Below, one piece after another: positions 9,132 through 18,000 of a DNA stretch of 64,000 nt. The translations under genes and the position numbers were made by a program. Under the pieces are notes generated by a model, which was not told where the DNA came from, ran no database searches, and was given only the letters and a program-made list of their open reading frames with translations. The stretch comes from Devosia chinhatensis (lineage in GTDB: Bacteria > Pseudomonadota > Alphaproteobacteria > Rhizobiales > Devosiaceae): NCBI RefSeq assembly GCF_000969445.1, contig NZ_JZEY01000054.1:1-64000 (forward strand), given 5' to 3'. Position 1 is the stretch's first letter. Every line of letters starts with the position of its first letter.

Positions 9132-10885
9132 TCGTCGTCCTCTTCGGGTGGGGGCGGGGGCAGGTCTGCCATGGCGGCGGCGTCTTCGCGCACCGTCACA
9201 TTGACCAGTTTGGCCCCGGGAAATGTTTCCATTATGGCTTTGACCAGCGGATCGTCATGCGCCGCTGCCGTGGCCGCTTCTTTCTTTTGTTCTTTTTCCT
9301 GCCGGATGGTGAGCCCATCGACCGGCTTGGTGGAGACGGTGACCAGCCAGCGCTGGCCAGTCCAAGTCTGCAGGCGCGCTGCCAGATTGTTGACGACGGA
9401 CGGATTGGTGCCTTCGAGCAGCGATACCTCGATGCGGCCCTGCTCGAACGAAACGGGCAGCATCTGGCTTTCGAGCGCCAGCTTGATCAGCATGTCCCGC
9501 TTGGCCGTGGCGATGGCGATGAGGTCCTTGTAGCTGCCGATGGTCGCCAGAGCCGGTTGCGCAATGGCGGTCGGCACCGGGTTTGGATTGGTGACGGCCA
9601 TGACCGGCTCGGGCAGGGACTGGGCTTCGACCCGCATGGCCGAAGCGGCGCCTGAAGAGCCAGAGCCCGACGGGCCGCGCGGCGGCAGCGCCGGCGCGCT
9701 CGGCGCCGCGGAGGGCAGGGTGCCCTGCTGGGTCAGCTTGGAAATCAGCTCGTCGGGGCTGGGCAGATCGGCGGCATAGGCAAGCCGGATCAGCACCATT
9801 TCAGCGGCCTGAAGCGCATTGCCGGCGCGCGAGACCTCTTCATTGCCCTTGAAAAGAATCTGCCAGGTGCGGGTCAGTGCCCGCATGGTGAGACGGCCGG
9901 CGAGGTCGCGTCCGCGCGAGCGCTCGTCGGGGGTCAGGGAGGCATCGTCGGCGGCGGCCGGCACGACCTTGATACGGGTGACCAGATGGGTGAATTCGGC
10001 CAAGTCGGCCAGCATGGTCTGTGGATCGGCGCCCAGATCGTAAAGTTCCCGCAACGCCGTCAGGGCCTCGGCGATGCGCCCGCCCATCAGGTCCTCGAAG
10101 AGGTCGATGATGCGTGCCCTGTCGCCGAGGCCGAGCATGGCCTTGACGGTTGCGGCGGTTACGGCGCCATTGCCGTGGGCGATGGCCTGATCGAGCAGCG
10201 ACAGACTGTCACGCGCCGAGCCTTCGCCAGCGCGCACGATCATGGCCAGAGCGTCGGGCTCGAAGCCGATGCCCTCCTGGCCGAGGATCTTCTCGAGGTA
10301 GGCCGACATGATCTCCGCCGGAATGCGACGCAGGTCGAAGCGCTGGCACCGCGACAATATGGTGATCGGCACCTTGCGGATTTCGGTGGTCGCGAAAATG
10401 AACTTCACATAGGGCGGCGGCTCTTCGAGCGTCTTCAACAGGCCATTGAAGGCGGCCGTCGAGAGCATGTGCACCTCGTCGATCACATAGACCTTGTAAG
10501 GCGCCGAAACCGGGCCGTACTTGACCGAGTCGATGATCTCGCGAATGTCGCCGATGCCGGTATTGGACGCAGCGTCCATCTCGACCACGTCGACATGGCG
10601 CCCTTCGATGATGGCGCGGCAATGCACGCCTTCAACGGAAAGATCGAGCGTGGGATGGCGGCCGGTGGCGTCTTCGTAATTGAAGGCCCGGGCGAGAATG
10701 CGGGCGGTGGTCGTCTTGCCCACGCCGCGCACGCCCGTCATGATGAAGGCATGGTGGATGCGGTTCTGCGCAAAGGCATTGCCCAGCGTCTGCACCATGG
10801 CGTCCTGCCCGACCAGGGTCGAGAAGTCGCGGGGGCGATATTTGCGCGCCAGAACGAGATAGGGGCTGGCCGGAGTGTCAGCCAT
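9128..10885 (-). CDS. dnaX: DNA polymerase III subunit gamma/tau
   Basis: A 585-aa clamp-loader ATPase. Visible are the Walker A GVRGVGKTTTARIL, a zinc-module remnant around EGVHCRAII, Walker B/DExx YVIDEVHML, the sensor FATTEIRKVPITILSRCQRF, and the three-domain AAA+ body to about residue 370. A Pro/Ala/Ser linker and the tau-specific C-terminal polymerase/helicase-binding domain follow. I saw no clear run of six or more A for programmed frameshifting, so only tau may be made. The gene heads the dnaX-ybaB-recR run, with the SRP RNA just upstream. Confidence 0.96.
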   Translation of the reverse strand: MADTPASPYLVLARKYRPRDFSTLVGQDAMVQTLGNAFAQNRIHHAFIMTGVRGVGKTTTARILARAFNYEDATGRHPTLDLSVEGVHCRAIIEGRHVDVVEMDAASNTGIGDIREIIDSVKYGPVSAPYKVYVIDEVHMLSTAAFNGLLKTLEEPPPYVKFIFATTEIRKVPITILSRCQRFDLRRIPAEIMSAYLEKILGQEGIGFEPDALAMIVRAGEGSARDSLSLLDQAIAHGNGAVTAATVKAMLGLGDRARIIDLFEDLMGGRIAEALTALRELYDLGADPQTMLADLAEFTHLVTRIKVVPAAADDASLTPDERSRGRDLAGRLTMRALTRTWQILFKGNEEVSRAGNALQAAEMVLIRLAYAADLPSPDELISKLTQQGTLPSAAPSAPALPPRGPSGSGSSGAASAMRVEAQSLPEPVMAVTNPNPVPTAIAQPALATIGSYKDLIAIATAKRDMLIKLALESQMLPVSFEQGRIEVSLLEGTNPSVVNNLAARLQTWTGQRWLVTVSTKPVDGLTIRQEKEQKKEAATAAAHDDPLVKAIMETFPGAKLVNVTVREDAAAMADLPPPPPEEDDE

Positions 10886-11012
10886 GCCGGGCCTCGTCCT
10901 GTTGCACTGAAAATCTGGGTTCGTTCATGTCCCGACCATAGGGCAAGCCGCAACCGACCGCAAAAGCCATCAGGCGATTTGCGCGTGTGAGAGCCCTGTT
11001 GTGAACAGATTG

Positions 11013-11112
11013 AGTAGGAGGCTGGCAGACGACCCGTGAGGATCTCGTTGGGGCTGCTTCCTTCCGGACCTGACCCGGTTGGCGAGGAACACGTCCGCGC
11101 CAACCTCCCGAG
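11013..11112 (-). ncRNA. ffs: signal recognition particle RNA (4.5S type)
   Basis: Minus-strand sequence contains the nearly invariant SRP domain IV core GGTCAGGTCCGGAAGG followed by AAGCAGCC, which binds the Ffh M domain. The ends pair: GGGAGGTTGGC near the 5' end with GCCAGCCTCC near the 3' end form the terminal helix of a roughly 100-nt hairpin. Exact ends are estimated from pairing. The position upstream of dnaX is common in alphaproteobacteria. Confidence 0.92.
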
Positions 11113-11229
11113 GCGCTATATGCGGATTTCTCGCGGCAGATGCAAGAGGCAGCGATTGCTTCGTCGTCGCCAGCCTGCCCGCCGCGTCGATGAAGGTGAC
11201 GGCTTGCCGGGTAAAGGCGGGAAAGCGGT

Positions 11230-12717
11230 TCAGACGCCGTTCGTTGCCCGACCGGAATAGGCATCGACATTGTCGATCATCTTTTCAAGCGGAGCGGCGA
11301 TCTCGTAGAGAATTCCCGAGGAGCGGAATTCAAGATTGGTCTGCCCGCCCAGTTCGGCAGCCACCATCTGCTCGATGACGCGTGTTCCAAAACCGCGCCG
11401 TGTCGGCGGCTCGACGGCCGGGCCACCCATCTCGCTCCAATTGAACCGCAGCATCTTTTCGTCGTCGCCCGTGAGCTCCCAGGTGATCGTGACCGACCCT
11501 CCCGGCTCCGACAAAGCGCCATACTTGATCGCATTGGTGGCCAGTTCGTGCATGGCCAGCGAGAGGGTCGAAACGGCCTTTGCGCCCAGCAGCACGCGTG
11601 GCCCGGCGATCCGAAGATCGGAGCCGTTGAAGGGCGCCATGGCCCGCTCCACCACATCGGCCAGCGTGGCGCTGCTCCAGCCTTCCTGGGTGAGCAGATC
11701 CTGCGCAATGGCCAGGGACTGGATGCGTCCGACAGCGATGGTCTGGGCTTCCTTGAGGTCGGAGGCGGAGCGCAGCGACTGGGTAAAGACGGACTGGGCC
11801 GTGGCCAGCATGTTCTTGACGCGGTGGTTGAGCTCGCGCGACAGCAATTTGCGGTGCTCGTCGGCCTCCTTGCGTTCGCTGATCTCGAGCGTCACGCCGG
11901 ACATCATGGAGGGCTGCTCCTCCAGGTTGCGGGAAATCTGCCCGCGGATCTGCACCCAGCGGACTTCGTGCCGGGGCGTGCGGATCCGCAGCTCGATATC
12001 GAATTCCTCGCCCGTCTCGATGGCGTGCGAGACCACTTCCTGCCAGCGCAGCCGGTCGGCTTCGAGAAACGAGGCCTTGAGATCCTCATAGGTGAACGGA
12101 TCGAGCGTATCGCGCCCAAAATTGGCCTTGCATTGCGGCGACGAGATCAACCGGTCGTTGGACAGGTCGAGCGTCCAGATGCCCATCCGTGCGGCATGCA
12201 GGATGAACCGGATGCGGTTTTCATTGGCCATGAGGTCGAGCATGCGCCGCTCGATCTCGCTTTCGAGTTCGCTGTGCGACATCTGCAATTCGCTGACCCG
12301 ATTGCGCTCGGGCGAGACATCGAACTGTGACGCAAAGAAATAGGACAATTCCCCGCTTTCGTCGAAGACCGGCGAAATCAGCAGCCGGTTCCAGAACGTG
12401 CTGCCGTCCTTGCGGTAGTTGAGCAGGTCGATCTCGATTGATTCCTGGCGCGCAATGGCATTGCGGATGCGCACGACATCCTCGCCATTGGTGGCGGGGC
12501 CCTGCAGGAACCGGCAATTGCGCCCCAGGACTTCTTCGCGCGAATAGCCGGTGAGCTTGCCGAAGGCATCGTTGGCAAAGACGATCGGATTGTCCTTCTG
12601 CCGGGGATCGGTGATGATCATCGGCATGCGCGTTGCCCGCACGGCCGAGGCAAAAGGATCGTTCGACGCGAGCCGATTATGCAGCTCGTGCTCGATGCGG
12701 ATATCGTGTTCGCTCAT
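11230..12717 (-). CDS. LOV-domain (blue-light) HWE-family sensor histidine kinase
   Basis: A 495-aa soluble sensor kinase. Residues about 20-140 are a LOV-type PAS domain carrying GRNCRFLQG; Cys68 is the position that forms the flavin adduct. The flavin-contact Asn pair (LLNYRKDG, FWNRLL) and the Gln in FFASQFDV are present. A second PAS/PAC domain spans about 165-275. The kinase begins at about 290 with the H-box ELNHRVKNMLATAQ, typical of HWE/HisKA_2 enzymes. The N-box is HELATNAIKYGAL and the family-defining W-x-E is in FNWSEMGG. Kinases of this form feed the general stress response or act in light signalling (known for Brucella-type LOV kinases). No cognate regulator is adjacent. Confidence 0.9.
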   Translation of the reverse strand: MSEHDIRIEHELHNRLASNDPFASAVRATRMPMIITDPRQKDNPIVFANDAFGKLTGYSREEVLGRNCRFLQGPATNGEDVVRIRNAIARQESIEIDLLNYRKDGSTFWNRLLISPVFDESGELSYFFASQFDVSPERNRVSELQMSHSELESEIERRMLDLMANENRIRFILHAARMGIWTLDLSNDRLISSPQCKANFGRDTLDPFTYEDLKASFLEADRLRWQEVVSHAIETGEEFDIELRIRTPRHEVRWVQIRGQISRNLEEQPSMMSGVTLEISERKEADEHRKLLSRELNHRVKNMLATAQSVFTQSLRSASDLKEAQTIAVGRIQSLAIAQDLLTQEGWSSATLADVVERAMAPFNGSDLRIAGPRVLLGAKAVSTLSLAMHELATNAIKYGALSEPGGSVTITWELTGDDEKMLRFNWSEMGGPAVEPPTRRGFGTRVIEQMVAAELGGQTNLEFRSSGILYEIAAPLEKMIDNVDAYSGRATNGV

Positions 12718-13054
12718 TGCGTCTCTCCGGTCCGTACTGCTTACTCATTCCTCGATCGCAGCACCAGCAGGGACCTCGTGTCAGGATCCGCGCAAGATCG
12801 AATTATCCAACGGTTATTGATCGCACTCCGTTCAGATCAAAAATGGCATTTTCGCTATCACCTTGACAGATCGCGGCTCAGGGCGCATTTTATGGATCTG
12901 CGTTTTCTGCCTCTGTTGGCGACCTGACGTGGCTGGCATGGCCAGCTTTCGGCTTTCCTTCCTGCAAATGTGAACGTTGACGATCCCGTCGCATGTCGCG
13001 CCGGGTATAGGCTCGCATCGTCCAGATGCGGGCACGTTCAGGGAGCCCAAAAGA
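12718..13054. other. 337-bp intergenic region, divergent promoters expected
   Basis: Separates the LOV kinase from a small plus-strand gene. No credible ORF or RNA was seen. TTGACA at 12863-12868 is a possible -35 but has no good -10 at 16-18 bases. AGCCCAAAAGA just before 13055 gives only a weak ribosome-binding sequence for the next gene. Confidence 0.4.
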
Positions 13055-13309
13055 ATGGCCCACCGCTACGCTATCGGACAAGTCCTCGATCTGCGGTCGG
13101 CACCGCGCCAGAGCAATCGCCCTTCCGGGCCTTGCGAAGTGGTCGCCTGCTTGCCACATGAAAGAGGCCCGGTGCTCTACCGGGTCAAGTCGCTGGGCGA
13201 AAGCTATGAGCGCGTCGTCGAAGAATTCGACCTCGTTCCCAGCATGGCAGTGAAGGCGGAAGGCCCAAGCGCCACGGAAGTTTTTTCGATTGCCGTTTCG
13301 CGCCGCTGA
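13055..13309 (+). CDS. small protein of unknown function
   Basis: An 84-aa protein starting at ATG 13055 (MAHRYAIGQVLDLRS). It reads as a short beta-rich domain with the pattern YRVKSLGESYERVVEEFDLVP, reminiscent of small SH3-like or tudor-like sequences, but I cannot name a family. No signal peptide or membrane segment. The frame is open well upstream; this ATG was chosen because the sequence before it looks non-coding. Confidence 0.6.
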   Translation: MAHRYAIGQVLDLRSAPRQSNRPSGPCEVVACLPHERGPVLYRVKSLGESYERVVEEFDLVPSMAVKAEGPSATEVFSIAVSRR

Positions 13310-13533
13310 CGCAACGCCGTCCAGGCGCTTGCCAAGCTAAGACCAGGCGTGCCCGTCGAACGAATGGGGCGCTCGTTCATTATCATCGCATCGTCCGCGC
13401 GCCTTAATGGCCGCGCCGATGCGCACAGTGTCGTTCCGGCTGCTCAACCAGCGCCGCAGACACATTCCCATCAGAGCGGCCGCAAGCGGCTGCACGATAG
13501 ATCCCGCCGGCATCGCGCCGGCAGAAAGACTGA

Positions 13534-13779
13534 ATGAAATTGACGCATATTCTCAATAACCCCGCCGAACTCTATCTGGGCAGCGACGCGACCACAGCCA
13601 TGACGCTGGGTGCGCGCCGCTTCGGATCGGCGGCCAAGGCCGTGCGCTTCGCCATGGAGCAGGCAGCCCCGGTCAGCCTGCGGGGCGCCAGCCTGCGCGT
13701 GGGCACGCTGACCTTCGGGCCGCACCAGATCCGCGCCCTGCACGACCAGATTGCCAAGGCGCGCCTGACCCTTAGCTAA
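13534..13779 (+). CDS. small protein of unknown function
   Basis: An 81-aa protein of predicted alpha/beta character (MKLTHILNNPAELYLG, then a central AKAVRFAMEQ helix, ending in IRALHDQIAKARLTLS). No signal peptide, membrane helix or known motif. The ATG follows AAAGACTGA, a poor ribosome-binding site. It ends two bases before a hairpin terminator shared with the convergent phosphoesterase gene. Confidence 0.6.
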   Translation: MKLTHILNNPAELYLGSDATTAMTLGARRFGSAAKAVRFAMEQAAPVSLRGASLRVGTLTFGPHQIRALHDQIAKARLTLS

Positions 13780-13780
13780 A

Positions 13781-13807
13781 GCCTGCCCGACGGGGCAGGC
13801 GGCCTTT
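13781..13807. terminator. hairpin terminator between convergent genes
   Basis: GCCTGCCC (13781-13788), loop GACG, GGGCAGGC (13793-13800): a perfect 8-bp stem, followed on the plus strand by GGCCTTT. It lies in the gap between the stops of two convergent genes, so it can end both transcripts, although the U-tract is short. Confidence 0.65.
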
Positions 13808-14631
13808 CAAACCGGTTCGCTTGCCCGGTCCCGCGTGTGCCAGGCGCCATCGCGCCATTCGCGCACCGTGACCACGATCTGATCCCCGATATCGATGAGA
13901 TTATAGGCATTGCCCTCGCCCCGCAGGCGGGTGGAAATGGCCGATGCCGCCTGTGCGATCAGAATGGGCGCGCGCACCGACTTGCTGAGGCCCATGGGCT
14001 GGCCTTCGCGCGCGGCATCGTGGGATTCGTGCTTGCGCACATAGGACAGATGAAAATGTCCCGAAAGTACGAGCCGCACGCCTAGGCCGGCAAAGGTTTC
14101 GAGCGCGTCGTCGGCGCGCTTGACCCGCTTGGTCTTCTGCATCATCGGCTCGGTGGGGAAGAGCAGCGGGTGATGCGCCACGATTACCCGCACCGCATTG
14201 GGCGAGGCCTTTTCGAAGCGTTCGGCCAGATCGTCCAACTGGCCGCGTGAAATGGTGCCGTGGCCCCAGTTCCATTCGAGCCGCGCCCGGCGCGAGGTGC
14301 GCATGCCCACCAGCGCGACATTGCCCATTTCCAGGAACGGCTCGAGATCGTCGGAAATGTAGCGGCGATAAAGCCCATAAGGGTTGAGAAAGCGGCGCAG
14401 GATATTGACCGCGGGCACGTCATGATTGCCCGGGACGGCAAAGACCGGCGCCTTGAGCGTATCGAGAAATTCCCGGGCCTGCTCGAACTCTTCCTTGGTT
14501 CCGATCTGGGTGAAGTCGCCGCTGGCGACGATCAGGTCAGGATTCTGGGCATTGATGTCATCGGAAAAGCCGGCCGCCAGCTCGGGATCGTGATGGCCGA
14601 AATGCAGGTCGGAAATATGCAGGATCTTCAT
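13807..14631 (-). CDS. metallophosphoesterase (calcineurin-like)
   Basis: A 274-aa dinuclear-metal phosphoesterase. The five family blocks are visible: ILHISDLHFGHHD at the N-terminus, LIVASGDFTQ, FAVPGNHDVP, VIVAHHPLLF and LVLSGHFHLSY. The substrate is not predictable; related proteins include cyclic-nucleotide and UDP-diacylglucosamine-type hydrolases. The ATG overlaps the stop of the diacylglycerol-kinase-like gene by four bases, so the two are translated together and may act in the same lipid or phosphate process. Confidence 0.88.
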   Translation of the reverse strand: MKILHISDLHFGHHDPELAAGFSDDINAQNPDLIVASGDFTQIGTKEEFEQAREFLDTLKAPVFAVPGNHDVPAVNILRRFLNPYGLYRRYISDDLEPFLEMGNVALVGMRTSRRARLEWNWGHGTISRGQLDDLAERFEKASPNAVRVIVAHHPLLFPTEPMMQKTKRVKRADDALETFAGLGVRLVLSGHFHLSYVRKHESHDAAREGQPMGLSKSVRAPILIAQAASAISTRLRGEGNAYNLIDIGDQIVVTVREWRDGAWHTRDRASEPV

Positions 14632-15554
14632 GCCGCCTCCGCGGTCTCTTGTGCCTCCGCCGGCACCACGACCGAAAGAGCTTTGGGTTTGATGGAGAAA
14701 TGCAGCGGAGTTTCGAGGGTCTCGACTTCGCCGTCGAACATGACCTTTATCAACTCCTTGTGCGCATCGATGGTGACCGAGCGGACACTTTCCATGCTCA
14801 GCGCTTCGTCGTCGCGCCAGCGCCCGAGCAGCATGCCGGTGACCAGTCGCACGAAATCGCGGGCGGTGAAATGGCGCAGCACGTAGAGCGTCAGCACGCC
14901 CCGGTCGAGGCTTTTGCGGGAAAAGAACTTGCCCAGGCCTTCGTCATAGGCATTGCAGGCCACGGCCATGGCCTGGACGCGCTCGATGCGGGTTTCGCCG
15001 TGATCGGCTTCGATGGCGACGGCCATGCGGCGCTGCCGCGCCAGGCGGCGGAAGAAATAGCGCATGAAACCGATCTTGGTGCCCAGCGTCTCGCGGCCGC
15101 GAATATGCTCGCGCCCTGCGGCTAGGCCCGGGATAAGCCCGATCACCACCTTCTGCATGAACACACGGCCATTGACTTCGGCGACGTCGATCCGCTGCAC
15201 CGTGCCGGTCGCCAGAGCGGCAACGGCGCCGGCAAGGTCGAGCGGCAGATGCAGGTCCTTGGCCACCGCGTTGAAGGTGCCCAGAGGGAGAATGGCCAGA
15301 TCCTTGTCACTGCCCAGCAGCGCGCCGGCCATGGCCGTGATCGTGCCATCGCCCCCTGCCGCGACCAGAACCTGCGCCGGTCCGCTGACGGCCTCGGCAA
15401 TGCGGTCCATCAGCGGGCGATGGTCATCATCGTCGACAATGGCATTGAGCCCCTGGGCGGCGAACAATTCCTCCAGGGTGGCGGCGGTAACGCCGAGCGC
15501 CCGCGCGGTCCCCGAATTGGGGTTGAGAATGACGTGATAGAGTGTTTCGGTCAT
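14628..15554 (-). CDS. diacylglycerol/lipid kinase family protein
   Basis: A 308-aa protein of the DAGK catalytic superfamily (YegS/DgkB/sphingosine kinase type). It shows the N-terminal ILNPNSGTA motif, the nucleotide-binding VLVAAGGDGTITAMAG (GGDGT), and LAILPLGTFNAVAKDL. The C-terminal beta-sandwich follows. The start is placed at ATG 15554 (MTETLYHVIL) rather than an upstream in-frame ATG because the family begins here. It is coupled to the phosphoesterase downstream and divergent from a PAP2 phosphatase, which suggests lipid phosphate turnover. Confidence 0.88.
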   Translation of the reverse strand: MTETLYHVILNPNSGTARALGVTAATLEELFAAQGLNAIVDDDDHRPLMDRIAEAVSGPAQVLVAAGGDGTITAMAGALLGSDKDLAILPLGTFNAVAKDLHLPLDLAGAVAALATGTVQRIDVAEVNGRVFMQKVVIGLIPGLAAGREHIRGRETLGTKIGFMRYFFRRLARQRRMAVAIEADHGETRIERVQAMAVACNAYDEGLGKFFSRKSLDRGVLTLYVLRHFTARDFVRLVTGMLLGRWRDDEALSMESVRSVTIDAHKELIKVMFDGEVETLETPLHFSIKPKALSVVVPAEAQETAEAA

Positions 15555-15643
15555 CGGCCAGTGCCCCTGAAATGCGATCGTGCCCTCGCGCAACGTATTG
15601 CGCAGGCCAGGCGTTGCGTGTGCGACAACTGGAATTGCTCTGC

Positions 15644-16375
15644 ATGCTCGATCGACTGGTCCGATCTTCCCATTTTCGCCGGGTTCGCGGCTTCATCACG
15701 GCCGAGGCGGGGCTTCTGGCCTCCATCGCCATCGTCAGCGGCCTGATCCTGGCGTTTCTCCGTCTCGCCGACGAAGTCGTGGAAGGGGAAACCGAGGCCT
15801 TCGACAACGCCATCCTCATGCTGTTTCGCGATCCCGGCAATGTCGATCAGATCATCGGACCGGCCTGGGTGCACGAGATGATCCGCGACATTACGGCCCT
15901 GGGCAGTTTCTCGCTCCTGGGCCTCTGCGTTGTGGGCGTGTGCATCTACCTGCTGATGCAGCGGCTCAAGGCCGAAATGCTGATGGTGCTTTTCTCCGTG
16001 CTGGGCGGAACGGTCATCAGTACCCTGCTCAAGATGGGCTATGACCGGCCGCGCCCCGATCTCACCTCCATGTCGCAGCAATTCACCGCCAGCTTTCCCA
16101 GCGGCCATGCCATGCTGTCGGCCGTCACTTTCCTGACGCTGGGCGCGCTCCTGGCGCGGCTCGCACCCAGTCGCGGCCTGCGCCTCTATGCGTTCGGCGC
16201 CGCCATCTTCCTGACGCTGATCGTGGGGTTCAGTCGCGTCTATATGGGCGTGCATTATCCCAGCGACGTCCTGGCCGGCTGGTGCCTTGGCGCGGCCTGG
16301 GCCCTGTTGTGCAGCGCCGGAGCCGTATTGCTGCAACGCGGCGGCAAGGTCATGGCGACCCCGGCGGAAAACTAG
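15644..16375 (+). CDS. PAP2-family membrane phosphatase
   Basis: A 243-aa protein with about six membrane segments and the three acid-phosphatase motifs: [19 protein letters not shown], and [18 protein letters not shown] with the catalytic His. The likely role is dephosphorylation of phosphatidic acid or undecaprenyl pyrophosphate at the membrane. The ATG at 15644 ([11 protein letters not shown]) was chosen over an earlier in-frame ATG that would lie within the divergent kinase start. The C-terminus overlaps the convergent rluE by four bases. Confidence 0.88.
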   Translation: MLDRLVRSSHFRRVRGFITAEAGLLASIAIVSGLILAFLRLADEVVEGETEAFDNAILMLFRDPGNVDQIIGPAWVHEMIRDITALGSFSLLGLCVVGVCIYLLMQRLKAEMLMVLFSVLGGTVISTLLKMGYDRPRPDLTSMSQQFTASFPSGHAMLSAVTFLTLGALLARLAPSRGLRLYAFGAAIFLTLIVGFSRVYMGVHYPSDVLAGWCLGAAWALLCSAGAVLLQRGGKVMATPAEN

Positions 16376-16914
16376 CCGCGCCGTGCCGTTGCATCCCGCC
16401 ATTGACCCGGGGCGAGCCCATCCAGGCTCCAGTCGCCGATCCGCCAGCGCACCAGCCGCAGGGTGGGAAACCCGACGGCCGCCGTCATGCGCCGTACCTG
16501 CCGGTTGCGCCCCTCGCTGATGGTCAGAGAGAGCCAGCTGTCGGGCACGCTCTTGCGGAAGCGCACCGGCGGATCGCGTGGCCAGAGGTCGGGCGGATCG
16601 ATCGCCTCGGCCTGTGCGGGGCGGGTGGGGCCGTCCTTGAGCACCACGCCCTTGCGCAAGTGATCGAGGGCAGCCGCATCGGGCACGCCCTCCACCTGCA
16701 CCAGATAGGTCTTGGTCAGCTTGAATTTCGGGTCGGCGATGCGCGCCTGCAGCTTGCCGTCATCGGTCAGCAGGAGCAGGCCCTCGCTGTCCTTGTCGAG
16801 GCGCCCCGCAGGATAGACGTCCTTAACCTTGATGTAATCGGCCAGCGTCTCGCCCTCGCCGGAAAACTGGGTGAGGACGTTGAAGGGCTTGTTGAAGAGG
16901 ATGAGCCGGGCCAT
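16372..16914 (-). CDS. rluE: 23S rRNA pseudouridine synthase E (RluE-like)
   Basis: A 180-aa RsuA-family enzyme without an S4 domain, as in RluE, which modifies U2457 of 23S rRNA in E. coli. The catalytic Asp is in [17 protein letters not shown], and the C-terminal family block [20 protein letters not shown] is intact. [15 protein letters not shown] and LWPRDPPVR also match RluE. The start is ATG 16914 ([10 protein letters not shown]); earlier in-frame Met codons precede the conserved N-terminus. Confidence 0.9.
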   Translation of the reverse strand: MARLILFNKPFNVLTQFSGEGETLADYIKVKDVYPAGRLDKDSEGLLLLTDDGKLQARIADPKFKLTKTYLVQVEGVPDAAALDHLRKGVVLKDGPTRPAQAEAIDPPDLWPRDPPVRFRKSVPDSWLSLTISEGRNRQVRRMTAAVGFPTLRLVRWRIGDWSLDGLAPGQWRDATARRG

Positions 16915-17066
16915 GGCCAGAGGCATCCGGCATGACGGCGCATTCGTCAAGCCCGGGCGCTGGCGCCTTCGTGATGGACGCGTGCCCACCCACCCTTGCC
17001 CGAACAGGGGAGGACCGCTATCCCCTTGCACCACGCCTGTCGCATTCACCGGACGAGGAGCCCATC

Positions 17067-17933
17067 TTGGCCAAACGCCGCCACCCCACCTCGCTGCGCA
17101 CCTCCAGCGAAGACATCGCCGTCTCCCGCAAGGCTCCCGATACGCCGCAGACCCGCAGCGCAGCCTATCGGCTGGCCTTTGCCGACGACGAGTTCATGAC
17201 CTCCGAGGACACGCGCGGCGTCCGCTTCCAGCTCGAATATCTCAAGACCGAATTCCGCCTGCGCGAGCATGGCATCAATTCCACCGTGGTGCTGTTCGGC
17301 GGCGCGCGCATTCCCGAGCCGGGCAAGCCGGCCTGGGCGGCCAAGAACGAGATCCAGAAAAAGAACCTCGAGGCTGCGTCCCGCTATTACGAGGAGGCAC
17401 GACGCTTCGCGCAACTGGCCAGCCAGATCGCGGCATCGATGGACTTCAAGGAATATGTGGTGGTGACCGGTGGTGGCCCGGGCGTCATGGAGGCGGGCAA
17501 TCGTGGCGCCGCCGATGTCGGAGCGCCCTCGATCGGGCTCAATATCGTCCTGCCGCACGAACAGGCGCCCAACCTCTATGTGACGCCCGATCTGTCGTTC
17601 AACTTCCACTATTTCGCCACGCGGAAAATCCATTTCCTGATGCGCGCCAAGGCGGTTGCCGTGTTCCCGGGCGGGTTCGGCACGCTGGACGAATTCTTCG
17701 AGACGCTGACCCTTATCCAGACCGGGCGCATGGACAAGGTGCCGGTCTTGCTGTTCGGCAAGGACTTCTGGACCAAGGTCATCAATCTCGAGGCCCTGGC
17801 CGAGGCGGGCACGATTGCTCCGACCGATCCCGATCTCTTCACCCTGGTCGATACCGCCGAGGAAGGCTGGGACTGCATCCGCAAGTTCTACAACCTGCCC
17901 GAGACCGGCGAGCCGGTCTGGGTCGGAGGCTGA
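17067..17933 (+). CDS. LOG-family / TIGR00730 Rossmann-fold protein
   Basis: A 288-aa member of the lysine-decarboxylase-like (LOG) superfamily; characterised members are nucleoside 5'-monophosphate phosphoribohydrolases that release cytokinin-type bases. Motifs: [16 protein letters not shown] and [15 protein letters not shown] (PGGxGTxxE), plus [10 protein letters not shown] at the first strand. It is longer than the 190-aa minimal type, with an N-terminal helical extension. A TTG at 17067 is taken as the start because GACGAGGAG ends six bases upstream; an earlier ATG at 16932 lacks such support. Confidence 0.85.
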   Translation: MAKRRHPTSLRTSSEDIAVSRKAPDTPQTRSAAYRLAFADDEFMTSEDTRGVRFQLEYLKTEFRLREHGINSTVVLFGGARIPEPGKPAWAAKNEIQKKNLEAASRYYEEARRFAQLASQIAASMDFKEYVVVTGGGPGVMEAGNRGAADVGAPSIGLNIVLPHEQAPNLYVTPDLSFNFHYFATRKIHFLMRAKAVAVFPGGFGTLDEFFETLTLIQTGRMDKVPVLLFGKDFWTKVINLEALAEAGTIAPTDPDLFTLVDTAEEGWDCIRKFYNLPETGEPVWVGG

Positions 17934-18000
17934 CGCAGGACGGCCCTGCACCGGGCAGGGTGTCGCAACCTTAACGGCAATGCCACACTCTGCTTCTAGC

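Noticed and set aside
9280..9302. A-rich stretch in dnaX as a possible programmed frameshift site for gamma
   Set aside because: The longest run is five A, not the A-AAA-AAG heptamer, and no clear following hairpin was found.
12863..12891. TTGACA as a strong promoter in the 12.7-13.05 kb gap
   Set aside because: No acceptable -10 at 16-18 bases, so only noted in the intergenic entry.
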